A stretch of DNA of 64,000 nucleotides. Source: Eucommia ulmoides (taxonomy: Eukaryota > Streptophyta > Magnoliopsida > Garryales > Eucommiaceae). The stretch spans positions 28,308,743 to 28,372,742 of the forward strand of contig CM028333.1 in assembly GCA_016647705.1 (NCBI GenBank). The letters are read 5' to 3'. Below the pieces are notes generated by a model. The model was not told the DNA's origin. It saw nothing but the letters and a program-made list of their open reading frames with translations, and did no database searches. Position 1 is the first letter of the stretch. Every line of letters starts with the position of its first letter. This document shows positions 26,001 to 36,805 of this stretch, piece by piece. The position numbers and the translations under genes are program-made.

Positions 26001-26600
26001 GTACAAGACATAGAGGCAACCCATGTCGGCTCTGCCGCATTCGTTGAACGCTCAAGAGATAGTCCTGCACCCCAGCTAGAGCTGGGGTATATTATATCCG
26101 ATTTCTTATATCTAGAATTTGAGATAGGACTCACCGCAGTTAGAGTTGGGGCACATTATATTCGGTTTCTCCATTAAGACTCTGTGCTGCAGAGTTTCTT
26201 CATATAAGACTCACACCAATCCCAATCATAATCAATGCAAAAATTCAAAAAATGAAAACTATAATCCCAGAAAATTAACAAGCATCGTGAAGCCCCAATC
26301 GTAGACTAAGGCACATTTTACACAAGATTAAATTTCTCCCATGAAGTTTTCTAGTCCTCGTCAGGCAATCCTAGATGGGATGTAGCCAATAAACTCCACT
26401 AAGTGTTGAGTTCCCCGAGGGTCTTCGCCCATTGTGAATTCTCTCAGTCATTTTCAATTTTGTATTGATATGGCGACCCAGAAATCAGTTTTCCTAACCT
26501 AGAACCTGTTCCACGAAATGTTAATAAACTACATGAGTCTGAACAACATTTGACCTGATTCTCGGTTAAGTCTGAGATATTTAGGCGCCGTAGCCACACT
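23093..26600 (+). other. Long 3' non-coding tail of the Tat-like element
   Basis: It begins with three copies of a GAAAACCTGAAAAGGCGCT phrase (about 23,172, 23,247 and 23,290). It continues with low-complexity AT-rich sequence, then the ACGTAGG hairpin-motif series. Such tails between integrase and the 3' LTR are typical of the Tat branch. Open frames on the minus strand at 23,910-24,275 and 24,276-24,533 show no recognisable domain. Confidence 0.6.
24650..25910 (+). repeat. Series of ACGTAGG/GGGTTCGGT hairpin motifs
   Basis: Eight or nine degenerate copies of a roughly 35-base motif (TACGTAGG, AACCC, short loop, GGGTTCGGTC) occur near 24,668, 24,762, 24,850, 24,995, 25,474, 25,572, 25,770 and 25,877. 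Most follow a phrase like CGACCTGATTCC. Each copy can pair AACCC with GGGTT. Three more copies lie in the 5' LTR at 3,190-3,440, tying this tail to that LTR. Confidence 0.7.
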
Positions 26601-26793
26601 TTTCCTAGCCAACACTTTGCCAAATTGTATTAAGAAACCATCGACTAATTCTCAGGCCGGAGGTGAAATGATGACAGGCCCACCCCGGTGCATTATTTTG
26701 TAAGAACATAAGCTGAGGAAGAGGGTTAAGCTAGGAGACTTTCAACATTTCGAATCATAGAGTAATGTGTCCGGTGAGTCAGTTTTGAACTTC

Positions 26794-26859
26794 ATCATAG
26801 ATACTAACCTATAGTTATGCATTATAATCATAGATACTAACCTATAGTTATGCATTATA
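26794..26859. repeat. 33-bp perfect tandem duplication
   Basis: Two identical 33-base units (26,794-26,826 and 26,827-26,859) beginning ATCATAGATACTAACC. It lies in the unassigned stretch between the Tat-like tail and the next LTR. Confidence 0.9.
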
Positions 26860-27020
26860 AGAGTAGCCTAATGAGGAATTTTAACTTATGAATCTTTGAT
26901 ATTCCTTATCAAAATTAATTCTCTCCCGAAATCTTTCACCCAAATACCCGATAAACTTTACATGCGGTCAATCCACCAATTCCAACGCCTCAATTCCATG
27001 CTACCAAATGCAACTTCTGT

Positions 27021-27130
27021 TTAGGGCCTTTTTGATAACATTAAAATTTGAAGTGTTGAAAATTATAAGTGATAAATTTTAAGTGTTGAAAATATCAAAA
27101 ACTTATTTTCAGAATCAGCAGGCAATTTCA
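27021..27130 (+). repeat. MITE-like terminal fragment
   Basis: It starts GGGCCTTTTTGATAACATT and continues with AAGTGTTGAAAATTATAAG phrases. The terminus resembles, in complement, the ends at about 59,313 and 62,592. The other end was not found. Superfamily unknown. Confidence 0.4.
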
Positions 27131-27511
27131 AGTTTGTTTTCACTTTATGGGGATCAAATTAAACTTTGGGTAACCTGATTTTATTATTTGCCACCAATTT
27201 TGAAAAAAAAAAATGAACTCAATTGAAATTGCTAGAGTTGCACTTAATAACAATTTTGTTCATTTCCCACCAAGTTTGGAAGATGACAAGAATTGAATCC
27301 CATTTTAGAGTGGATGGAGGTTTTTTAGAAGTGTTTTTAGACATTATCTAGGTTGGAAATAACTTAAGTATTTTTATAGTCAACCCACAAAATTTCATTT
27401 TGGGGGGCTAAAACACGTTGTCTTGATTTATGGGGGGGCTGCTAGCATGCAAACTTGCTAGAAACCTAGAGGGTTGCCCTTCGCACGCGCAACCATGGAT
27501 GCGGGGCTGCC

Positions 27512-27519
27512 TATATAAG
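27512..27519 (+). promoter_or_regulatory. TATA box of the second Tat-like LTR
   Basis: TATATAAG lies about 25 bases after GCACGCGCA, as in the LTR at 531-4,060. A start of transcription near 27,540 is inferred. Confidence 0.55.
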
Positions 27520-28393
27520 GGAACCCCCATTTGTTCCTTACACAGATACAATTCCCCTTTTCTCTTCCCAGAATCCCTGGTATTGTTCAAACACTTTTTC
27601 CTTTCCTATTTTTCCATCTCATAAACATTTCTCTCCCTCCCCACCCAAAAAAAAAAAAAAAGAGAGAGAAAATAAACAAGGACAACTCTTGGAAAATTAA
27701 AGTCCTCATCTCCTTAAACAAGGTAAGTCCACCCACAAGTTTTTTTTCTTAACTTCTCAAATGAAGAACATTAAACTAAGGACACTTTCTTTATGATGTT
27801 TTCTTTATCATTTTTTAAAATTCTAAAAATAATTAAAAAAAAAAAAATATAGAATTTGTGTAGTTGGACTCTCTTGTTGATGCAATATTTTTCCATAAAA
27901 AAATAAAAATTCAAACAATAGAATCGAATTCTTTATGGTACTTGTGTAATTCGACTATAGGGAGGATACAAGGAAATACCATAAGGAAAACAAATAAAAT
28001 TGGAACCTTACTTTTCATGCCAAGTGTATAGTTGGACTCATTTGTGGATACAGTGAGAAACCTTGAAAAATAAATTTTGTTGGGCATAACACTATCTAAT
28101 TGTTTTGAAATCACGTTTAAGTACTTGTAGCTTGATTTTGTTTATATGTTTGTTGGTATTATTTAGTTCTTTTTATCAGTAATGTTTCTATCACAAAAAA
28201 TAAAAATAAAAAAAGGAATAAAATATGATTTTGGTTTTATTTTCCTTTAAGATTCGAAGTTGGACTAGGTTTGTGTTTCTTTTTAATAAAATGACTTAAC
28301 CCTAATTAAGGGAGAATTTTTCATACCATTGATTTTTGATTTTTCAAGTAGTGTGAAATTTTAAGAAGATAGGTTTAGGAATACACTTTTCTC

Positions 28394-28481
28394 AGCTGGA
28401 TTCTAAGTTAGATTACGACAAATACAAAAAAGGAAAAAGCTGGATTCTAAGTTAGATTACGACAAATACAAAAAAGGAAAA
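28394..28481. repeat. 44-bp perfect tandem duplication in LTR
   Basis: Two identical 44-base units starting AGCTGGATTCTAAGTTAG (28,394-28,437 and 28,438-28,481). The related LTR at 49,843-52,135 has only one unit at its counterpart near 51,216, so the duplication arose after the copies separated. Confidence 0.9.
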
Positions 28482-29382
28482 CATAATGTATCATTTTCAT
28501 CTCAAAAAAAATTGTTTGTTAGAACAATATTTTTCTTAAAATCTCTATAAGAAAAATAAATAAATAAATAAATAAAATAAAATAAAATGGGCTTCGGAAA
28601 AAAAAATCACGTTTGTTTAAACCATGTTTTTCTAAAGATCACATTTATGCTCAAACTTTGCACTTCATAAAAACTTGTGACCAAGTTCACATCTCTTACA
28701 TTTATTTATACACCAAGATCATGTCGTCATGCATGCGTCCATGATGCCCATTCGTTTTTGAATTTAAGACAATTTGTAAATATAATCTAACATAAAGATC
28801 CCACATATAAAACTTCCTCGGGATCAAACTTTTAAATTTCAAACGTAATTTAGAAGCGGTTATATCGGGAAAAAAATATATCTTAGCATGTTTATAGAAC
28901 CCAAAAATGTTCCAATTTTTTAAAAATATAGAAAAAAAAAAATTAAGAAATTTTTTTACTCCCGAATTTCATTGTTTTTTCGTGGATGAAAGTCAAACAT
29001 TTGGATTAGATTAATTTGAATTTCATTAGATATCGGTACCTTCTTGGGACATGTGTTTTGGGGTGTCTAACACCTTTCTCAAACATAATCGACCAACGGA
29101 CTTTTGAATCTTTTTGGATAGACTAGTTTGGAGTTAATTTTTGGGTCATTTCAGAATAAAAGATATATCAAAAATTCTGATGACCTAACACACCAACTCA
29201 ACTCAATGTTAAGTGACGACTCATTTTCTTTAAATTTTGGCCCAAACTACTTTTTAATCCAGTGTGTAGCCTCATCGTTTTTTTCCAATAAATAAGACTT
29301 CAAAAAATATTTTTCAAAAAGTGTTTTGAACAACATATACCGTGACGTAATAATAATATATTTTTCAAAATAGAGTGTGTCA

Positions 29383-29569
29383 ACTAGTGACTCCACTTGC
29401 GACAATTAGAGGGTCAAGATTTAAAATATCTAATTGAATTAAAATTAATTCAAACCCAAGTATTTTAATTTTATATGTTTGTTATTTTTTATTATTCCTT
29501 ATTCTCTTGAATTGGTTTGTAAGAAAAGTGTGTGAGTAATTCTTTTTTTATTTACCTTCTTGTGTTTAA
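29383..29569 (+). other. Leader start of the second Tat-like unit
   Basis: The first bases resemble the GGCGACTCCA primer region. AT-rich leader follows up to the MITE at 29,570. The leader resumes at 30,559-30,651 and, after the Athila-like insertion, at 47,993. Confidence 0.55.
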
Positions 29570-30555
29570 GGGTCCGTTTGGTAATCACTCTCATCCCATT
29601 CCCATTTTTTTGGGGATTAAGTTTTGAGCATAGCGTTTGGTAATCCATCCCACTTTTTTGTTTCTGTTCTCATTCCATTCCCATTCTAGAATTGTGCCCA
29701 CTTTTTTAAATTGGCTTGAGAAACGAAAAAAAAAATTGTGCTCAAGATTTTCTATCTCATTCCCACAAAAAAAAAAAAATCAATTGTGTTCAACACCTCG
29801 TTCAATCGTGTTCATCACCCTCAACTTTGATCGTCGTCCTCCATAGTCAATCTCCAGCACATTCGTCATTTTCTCTGGTTCGTCGTCGTCTCCTCTGGTT
29901 CGTCGTCGTCATTCACATCACATTCGTCGTCGTCGTCCTCTCATCATCCTCCTTTGGTTCGACATCGAACCTCCATCTGTCGTCCTCCTCATCCGGCCTC
30001 CTTCATTGTCGTCTTCGTCCGGTGCTTATAGGGTTTCGATTTCGAAATCGAAACCCTATAAGAATTTTGTTTCGAAATCGATTTCGAAATTGAAATCGAA
30101 CAAATGCTCAATTTCTACTTCGAAATCAGATTTCAATTTCCAATTTGAAATCGATTTCAGATTTCCATTTCGAAATCGAAATCGATTTCGGATTTCAATT
30201 TCCATTTCGAAACACAAATCAGATTTCGATTGTCGAAATGGAAATCTGAAATCGATTTCAAATTGGGGTTTAAAATTTCGATTTCAATTTCGATTTCGAT
30301 TGGATTTTAGGATTTCAATTTCGATTGAGGTTAAGGTTTGATTGCATGATGATTTCTTGATTGTGGTTGTTCATTCTTGATTTTTTGAATAAAATTTGTT
30401 ACCAAACGTCATTTTGTTCCCGGATCCAAAAAAACATTATCGTTACCAAACACAATTCTGTTCCCAAAAAGGAAACAAAATTATGATCACATCTCATCCC
30501 ATCCCATTCCATCTCACTGTATGGGATAGACAAGAAACAGTTACTAAACGCCACC
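29570..30555. mobile_element. PIF/Harbinger-like non-autonomous element
   Basis: Its termini are GGGTCCGTTTGGTAATCACT on the left and, in complement, GGTGGCGTTTAGTAACTGTT on the right, flanked by TAA on both sides (29,567-29,569 and 30,556-30,558). The 3-bp TAA duplication and the CGTTTGGTAA-type ends fit PIF/Harbinger MITEs. The 986-bp interior has no transposase: CGT/TCG trinucleotide runs (29,870-30,020) and a field of GAAATCGATTTCG repeats (30,030-30,320). It is inserted in the leader of the second Tat-like unit. Confidence 0.8.
30025..30062. repeat. Perfect 38-bp palindrome
   Basis: Each arm is 19 bases with no loop; the left arm is CTTATAGGGTTTCGATTTC and the right arm is its exact complement. 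It sits at the start of the GAAATCG repeat field inside the Harbinger-like MITE. Confidence 0.95.
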
Positions 30556-30651
30556 TAAATTCTGTATTTATTCATTTGTTTTAACTTTCTATTCATATAT
30601 TATGTTATAATTGTAACTCTTTTCTAGGAACGAGCATCTTGCATTACACCC

Positions 30652-32000
30652 TGATAGGTTAAAAATACTTATCTACTTCTAAGTCGAATTTGGTAGTTTT
30701 CAAGTGTTTTAGTAATATTTTATTGCATTTTTGTTTGTTTTTATGTAAATCAGGTGTAGGGACGTAAACGAGCAATAAACAAGCAAAACGGTGGGAGAGT
30801 GGTGGAAAAACGATAAAAAGAAACAAAGTTTCAAGACAGCAAACCCACCGCCGAGGCGTGGAAATACTGGGAGAGTAGAAATCTCACAGTCGCAGCGGTT
30901 ATTAATTAACGCGGCGGTGAAAGTCCAAAGAGTTTAGGACTATCTTCACCACCGCAGCGGTGAAGTTAGCCGACATACCTACCGCCGTGGCGGTCACTCT
31001 ACACAGATTTTAGATATTTTTTAGATATTTTGGAGCCTTGTATTTAATCCACTTATTCTCTTATTTGCAAAATGGACGTTCCATACTTTATCTTAAGAAT
31101 TTCTTGAGAGCTCAAAGAGGAGATTCAGCATTTGGTGAAGAGGAAGCATTTCAGAACCGATCTTTGGCGACAGTGGACCACTCCACTCTAAGATTTGATC
31201 ATTCTTCCTTTGTTTCTATCTTTGTAACTTAACTTTTCATATCAAATGATGATGAATCCTTCTTGTTTTAATGTTTCTATGGCTATGATCATGATAGGCT
31301 AGATAAATATTATCTAGGGATTGATGTAATTCATGTAAATACACGTTTGATTGAATATATATTTCTTTAACGGTTGTTTGTCTAAATCCGATTGTATTTA
31401 CCATTTTACTACAATCTTGATATGCTTGTTAAGGTACTAAGGTTGGTTTTGAGAATACGAGGTTTGATACTCGGGAGAGCTAACCCCGGATTCGAATTAA
31501 GATTAAACACATCACGACGATCTAACGACCCGGGAGGGTGTTAGAAAGTGTGCAATCCATGAGGTTGGGTCAAGACTCATGTGAATAAGGGACGTAAAGA
31601 CGTTGAGGGGGACTTCGATGTTGACGCGAAGTCACGTATTCGCTCACTTTACACTCGGGAGAGGTAGTGAGCGAGTTTAAGATACCGAGATTATTGGATA
31701 GGATAAACACAGTTATTGTTAACTAAACCAAGTCAAACATGTATTAAGTGAATGAAATCAATCCCTTGGTAATCCATTTAATTAGAATTAACCCAATAGT
31801 TTTTAGTTTAACTCAGTTTTTAATTATTCAAACTCAAACATTTCTTGAACCGTCAAGATAATATAAGACTACATAAATTGCAGTATTCAATTAATCAAAC
31901 ATGTTTCCCAGAGAACTATATCCGATCGAAAGGTCTACTATATTAAAACTTGACCTCGTGTACTTGCGAGTAAATTAAGGCGTGAAAAAAGTCTCGTTCA
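30652..32000 (+). repeat. 5' LTR of the large Athila-like element
   Basis: It starts TGATAGGTTAAAAATAC and ends AAGTCTCGTTCA, followed by AGTTTTTGGCG. Hairpin array at 30,844-30,997. The downstream half has the conserved block GAGAATACGAGGTTTGATAC (from about 31,449) and two copies of an ACTCGGGAGAGSTA motif. 1.35 kb long. Confidence 0.92.
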
Positions 32001-32006
32001 AGTTTT

Positions 32007-32024
32007 TGGCGTCGTTGCTAAGAA
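32007..32024 (+). other. Athila-type primer-binding site
   Basis: It begins TGGCGTCGTTGCTA, close to the usual Athila TGGCGCCGTTGCCGGGGA, and is preceded by TTTT after a two-base spacer from the LTR end. Confidence 0.88.
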
Positions 32025-32149
32025 ACAATGTCTAGATTTGGTTGATATTGCGACTAAGTAGTTGAATATTAATCCTGACAATTCTTTTGTTTTATTTTCT
32101 TTCAAATTATTTTTTAATTCGTTTCATTTGTTGTGATCGAGCAGTGCAT

Positions 32150-33640
32150 GTGACGTAATAGAATTTTGGAATTCTTGGCTCTTGATCCCAAGATCGAGCG
32201 TACCTTGAGAAAAATAAGGAGAGAGAGAAGAAGTCAAGCCCAAACTATGGCCGATGGTGGAGATGATCATATGCCACATATGCCTCAACAACCGTCGGTT
32301 CCATAGGCACTACCGCAACAGCCTCCAGAGTAGGAAGTTCCACAATGGGTCCTTAGTGACTACTATCGACCCATTATGTTTGACAACTACTCGGGAATTC
32401 GGAGGCAGCCGATCCTGGATAACAACTTCGAGCTGAAACCCGCTTTGATTAATATGGTACAACAAAACCAATATGAAGGGAATCTGCACGAGGACCCCAA
32501 TGTCTATCTGGCTACATTTCTTGAGATCTGTGATATGGTAAAAATCAACGGTATTGTTGAGGATGTAATACGGTTGAGGTTATTTTCATTCTCACTTCGT
32601 GACCAAGCACGGGGTTGGTTACAATTGATCCAACTAGGAAATATCAACACTTGGGAGGACCTTGCTCAAAAGTTCCTTACTAAGTTTTTCCTGCCTTTAA
32701 AGACGTCACAACTAAGAGGTGAAATTGCACAATTTCGCCAAAGGGACTTCGAGCCATTATTTCAAGCATGGGAGAGGTTCTAGGATCTATTGAGTCGGTG
32801 CCCCCAATATGGATATCAAGATTGGTTTCAAACCCAACTCTTCTACAATGGGTTGGATGGCCAAACGAGAACCATAGTTGACGCTGTCTAGGGAAGATCG
32901 TTGCTATCAAAGACCCCGAATGAAGCAAACACACTATTGGAAGAAATGGCTACCAATAATTACCAATGGCCAAACAAGTGGAATACGGGACAAAAGGTCG
33001 CTACAATTCAAGAAGCCGATCATCTTGCTACCTTATCGGCCCAAGTCTCAAAAATCTCCTAACAATTGGTCGCCTTTTCTACTAAGAATGCTTCGTCCAG
33101 TCATGAAGCAGATAACGTTGCAAGTAGTTCTCAACCCGGAATGGATGGTGAATTCGAAGAATGTCATTTCGTCAACAATCAAGCTTAAACTTTCAACCCT
33201 GCCACCAATATTCTGACTTACTATCATCCAGGACTTCACAATCATGAAAATTTTTCATATGTGAACAAGCAAAATACGTTACGACCACTTCTCGGTTATG
33301 GATCACAAGCTCAAGCTTATCAGTCCATGCAACAACCTCCAATTCAAAATTAAAAGCCAAGCTTGGAAGACATTCTTGGTTCATATATGAAGGAGAATCA
33401 AATGATTATGCGTGAGACGTATAACCGGCTCAACAAGCATGAGACGAGGCTTGACTCGATTGAGACTACATGTACAAACACAAATGCTACTGTGAAATCA
33501 TTGGAAACTCATATCAGGCAACTTGAAAACGTGATCCAAGAGCAAACCAAGGGAAAGTTTCCAAGCAATACGGAAACTAACACGAGGGAATGTAAGGCTA
33601 TAACGTTGAGAAGCGAAAAAGAGGTTGAAGTAAGTTAGCC
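32150..33640 (+). pseudogene. gag remnant of the large Athila-like element
   Basis: 32,376-32,783 encodes a 135-residue open stretch very like the Athila capsid domain: NPHTH-type region NVYLATFLEICDMVKING, then LRLFSFSLRDQARGWLQ, a tryptophan-bearing TWEDLAQKFLTKFFLP motif, and RQRDFEPLFQAWERF. 33,363-33,638 is the helical gag tail (MRETYNRLNKHETRLDSIE, then an RQLENVIQEQ stretch) that precedes protease in this family. Gag would form the particle around element RNA. Broken overall. It follows the primer site at the usual distance. Confidence 0.85.
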
Positions 33641-33799
33641 GACAGAAGAAAAGTCGGGAGTTAATCATAATGTTGACCATGATAAACCTAGGAAAAATGT
33701 TGAGGAGGAAGTTGATGAAAAAGTTGTTGAGAGAAAGGAGGAGGAGAATGAAGACAAGAAATAGGAGAAAAAGTAAGTCGTCCCAGTTGAACAGAAGAG

Positions 33800-34480
33800 A
33801 GGATATCAAAGGGTGATTCCGGGGAGAATTACATTCCCTGACAATCCACTGATTCTCACCATACCTTTACCTTATCCTCAAAGATTCTAAAAGAAGAAGT
33901 TGGATTCTCAATTCGCAAAATTTCTTGACATCTTCAAGAAAATACAAATCAACATACATTTTACAGATGCGTTAGAACAAATGCCCAACTATGGGAAGTT
34001 CTTAAAAGACATAATGATGAAAAAGAAGAAGTTGGAGGAATACGAGACTTTAAAAATGACGGAGGAATGTAGTGCTATACTGCAAAAGAAATTGCCTGAA
34101 AAGTTGAAGGATCTCAAGAGTTTCATGATTCCGTGTACTATCAGGAAATCTCATTTTGACAAAGCACTATGTGATCTTGGTACTAGCATCAACCTAATTC
34201 CATCATCTGTCCACTGGAAGTTGGGACTTGATAATACAAAGCCAACCACAATTTCCCTTCAAATGGCGGACCGATCGTTGACCTATCCGAAAGGTATTAT
34301 TGAAGATGTCTTGGTAAAGGTGGAAAAGTTCATTTTCTCGGTAGACTTTGTCGTGTTAGAAATGGAGGAGCATCGGGAGATTCCAATCATCCTTGGGAGG
34401 TCTTTTCTTGCAACGGAAAAGGTTTTAATTGATGTGCATAGCGGCAATTTAACGTTGTGAGTAAACGAAGATGAGGTAAA
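33800..34480 (+). pseudogene. Protease remnant of the large Athila-like element
   Basis: 33,900-34,460 is a 186-residue open stretch. Its first third is the conserved Athila pre-protease segment (FLDIFKKIQINIHF, then a MPNYGKFLKDI motif). The rest is a retropepsin-like aspartic protease with the catalytic-type motif region LCDLGTSINLIPSS and the late IPIILGRSFLATE motif. It would process the gag-pol polyprotein. 33,640-33,800 is a lysine- and glutamate-rich linker. Confidence 0.85.
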
Positions 34481-34819
34481 GTTTAACATTTTCAAAACTA
34501 TGAACTTTTTGGATTGAATGTCCTAAATACAACCGATTAGATGTTGTTGACTCCTGTGTGAGGGAATTCTTTCATGAAAATATGGATATGGATTCATTGG
34601 AACATACACTCACAAATTTCTTATCTATGGGGGATTTTGGTGAGAAGAGATCAACCACAAAATTTGGTGTAGTGGACTACGTGCTTTCTATGGAGGCTTA
34701 ATCTAAAGACGTGGAGGATCTGATTCATGTGGCAATGATTGAAGAATAAGTTAATTCTCCCGAACTATGCAATCTGCCTCACGATGGATTAATTCTCAAA
34801 CAATTACCGGATCACCTCT

Positions 34820-35371
34820 GGTTTACCTTTTTGGGGGATAATTTAACCAATCCAGTAATAATATCATCATCCTTGATGAAAGAGAAAGAGTACAAGTTGC
34901 TAAAAATTCTGAAACGGAATAGATCTGCCTTTGCGTGGTCTATTTCTGACATTAAAGGAATTAGCCCAACAATATGCATGCACATGATCTTAATGGACGA
35001 TTCATTTAAACCTTCCATTGAGCATCAACGGAGGCTAAATTTGGTAATGAAAGAAGTCGTTAGAGTGGAAGTGTTGAAGCTTTTAAACGCTGAGATTATT
35101 TATGTTATATCCGATAGCGAGTGGGTTAGTCCGGTGCAAGTGGTGCCAAAGAAAGGTGGCATGACGGTTGTGAAAAATGAGAAGAATGATCTTATTTCGA
35201 CACAAACCATCACTGGATGGCGAGTGTGTATTGACTATCGAAGATTGAATAAGGCAACAAGGAAATATCATTTTTTGCTTCCATTCATTGATTAAATGCT
35301 TGATTATCTTGCCAGCTATGATTATTACTTCTTTCTTGATGGCTACTCAGGGTATAATCAAATACCCATAG
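34820..35371 (+). pseudogene. Reverse transcriptase remnant, upstream part
   Basis: 34,831-35,295 resembles the start of Athila reverse transcriptase: AFAWSISDIKGI, then VSPVQVVPKKGG and GWRVCIDYRRLNKATRK. The sequence reaches the palm motif region (FFLDGYSGYNQ) just before the inserted LTR at 35,372. The RT domain is therefore physically split by that insertion and resumes at 36,806. Ty3/gypsy RT copies the element RNA into DNA. Confidence 0.85.
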
Positions 35372-36805
35372 TGATAGGTCTAAATTACCTATCTATTTTT
35401 AAATCGAATATTGTTAATTTTCGAGTACGTTTATTACATTTTTAATATGTTTTTATTCTTTTTGTATTAAAACAGGTGTGTGGGGGTGAAAATGGATGAA
35501 ATCATAGCATCAACGATCAAATCGTATCAAGAACGGTCGGAGAACGGTGGAAAAACAAGCAAAGAGGCAATATTGTGAAAGAAGCCCACCGCCGCGACGT
35601 CTAGACCTCCACTGCGGCGGTGAAGATGTAGAGTACACCAATTCTTGATGAACATCCACCGCCGCAGCGCTGAGATCCATCGCCACAGCGGTGACAATAC
35701 AGGATGTCACCAAGTCCACCGCATTCTCCACCTTCTAGGCGAACCTTAAACCAATATACTCCACCGCAGCAGCAGTAAACTCTGCACAGTTTAGATATTT
35801 TATTAGATATTTTGAGCCCTATTTAAACCCTCTTTCTCTCTCCTCTCCAAAAGCCCGGCCATAGGAGACCCCTTAGGGTTCCTATGATTTTGAGAGTATT
35901 CAAGGTGTGCTCAACTAATTTCAAAGGAGAAGAACATGTTGCAATAAAGGATAAGCAATCATTGGATAGTTTTAGCACCGAATCTTTGGACTATGGTTAA
36001 GTTCTTCCGTTTCTCTCTTTATTTTCTTAACTTTGGTAGATTGTTGAGCATGTTTAGATCGATTTTGAATGTATTGCTAGTTATGACCATGAGTTAAACA
36101 TGGATTGTAATAGGGATTAACATATTATTTATGAAAATATAGTTTTGGTAAAGTTTGTGTTTCGTTTATGGTTGTTCCTTATAATTTCGATTGTGTTTTC
36201 GTGTTCGCTATGATTATATGCTAGTTTAGATATATTGAGAATACGAGATTTGACACTTGGGAGAGGTAACCCCGGATTCAGACTAGGGTAAACACAACAT
36301 GACAATCTAACGACCCGAAAGGGCATTAGAAAGTGTGTAATCGATGACATTGGGGCGAGACTCACGTGACCTAGAGTCATTAAGACATTGAGAGGGACTT
36401 CAGCATTGACATGAACTCACATATTCCCCAGGCTTACACTCGAGAGAGGTGGCGAGGGAGTTTACGAACCGAGATTGTCGGATACGTCGAACGTCGTTAA
36501 TGTTAACTAAAACGAAATCAAACGCATTTAAGTAAATAAGGTTAATCCCTAGGTAATTAAATCCCCTAAAAAATCTCAATAGAGTATTTATAATATAGTT
36601 AACTTAATTAGTATTTTAGTTTAGTATTAATTAATAATTAAATATATTTTTATCGCCTAGATAAAGTTAGGTTATGACAATCGCGGTACTCGATAGTAAT
36701 CTCAACCAATCCCTGTGAATACGATACCCGACCGAAAGATCCATATACTAAAACTTAATCTGTACGCTTGCGGTGAAAATGGCAACGCTTAAATTGCGGC
36801 CACCA
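35372..36805 (+). repeat. Athila-type solo LTR inside RT
   Basis: It starts TGATAGGTCTAAATTACC and ends TTGCGGCCACCA, with a perfect CATAG duplication at 35,367-35,371 and 36,806-36,810. 1.43 kb. Hairpin array (CACCGCCGC type) at 35,585-35,785, then a CTATTTAAACCC TATA-like stretch near 35,818, then the shared GAGAATACGAG block from 36,237. No internal sequence is present. It is younger than the element it interrupts. Confidence 0.92.

Larger units (their letters stand above)
531..26600 (+). mobile_element. Fossil Tat/Ogre-like Ty3/gypsy retrotransposon, nested
   Basis: The parts appear in order: a 3.5-kb LTR, a GGCGACTCC primer-site region, leader, gag, protease, RT with RNase H, a second RNase H, integrase, and a long 3' non-coding tail. 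A second RNase H before integrase and the long LTR and tail are typical of the plant Tat/Ogre branch. Four other elements were inserted into it: solo LTRs at 9,048-10,415, 12,182-13,529 and 13,626-15,794, and an Athila-like element at 16,199-21,690. No matching 3' LTR was found, so the right end is uncertain (about 26,600-27,020). The coding parts are broken, with well over a dozen breaks. It must predate all four nested insertions and is the oldest layer on this side of the window. Confidence 0.82.
27130..29382 (+). repeat. Tat-like LTR of the second unit (start uncertain)
   Basis: The 3' end is GTGTGTCA at 29,382, followed by ACTAGTGACTCCACTTGCGA, a decayed Tat-type primer region. GCACGCGCA and a TATATAAG box (27,512-27,519) mark U3. 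The end segment from 29,020 (GGTACC...TGGGGTGTCTAACACC...GATGACCTAACACACC) aligns with the ends of the LTRs at 4,060, 52,135 and 57,673. From about 28,025 on it is closely related to 49,843-52,135. The left border could not be read, because no TGTAGAC start is visible. Confidence 0.65.

Noticed and set aside
28900-29382. Partner 3' LTR of the first Tat-like element
   Set aside because: Only the last 350 bases resemble the LTR at 531-4,060, the middle differs, and a primer-like site and leader follow, so it belongs to another unit.
29637-30341. Several overlapping open frames rich in serine, phenylalanine and arginine
   Set aside because: They are translations of TCG and GAAATCG repeats in a MITE without transposase features.
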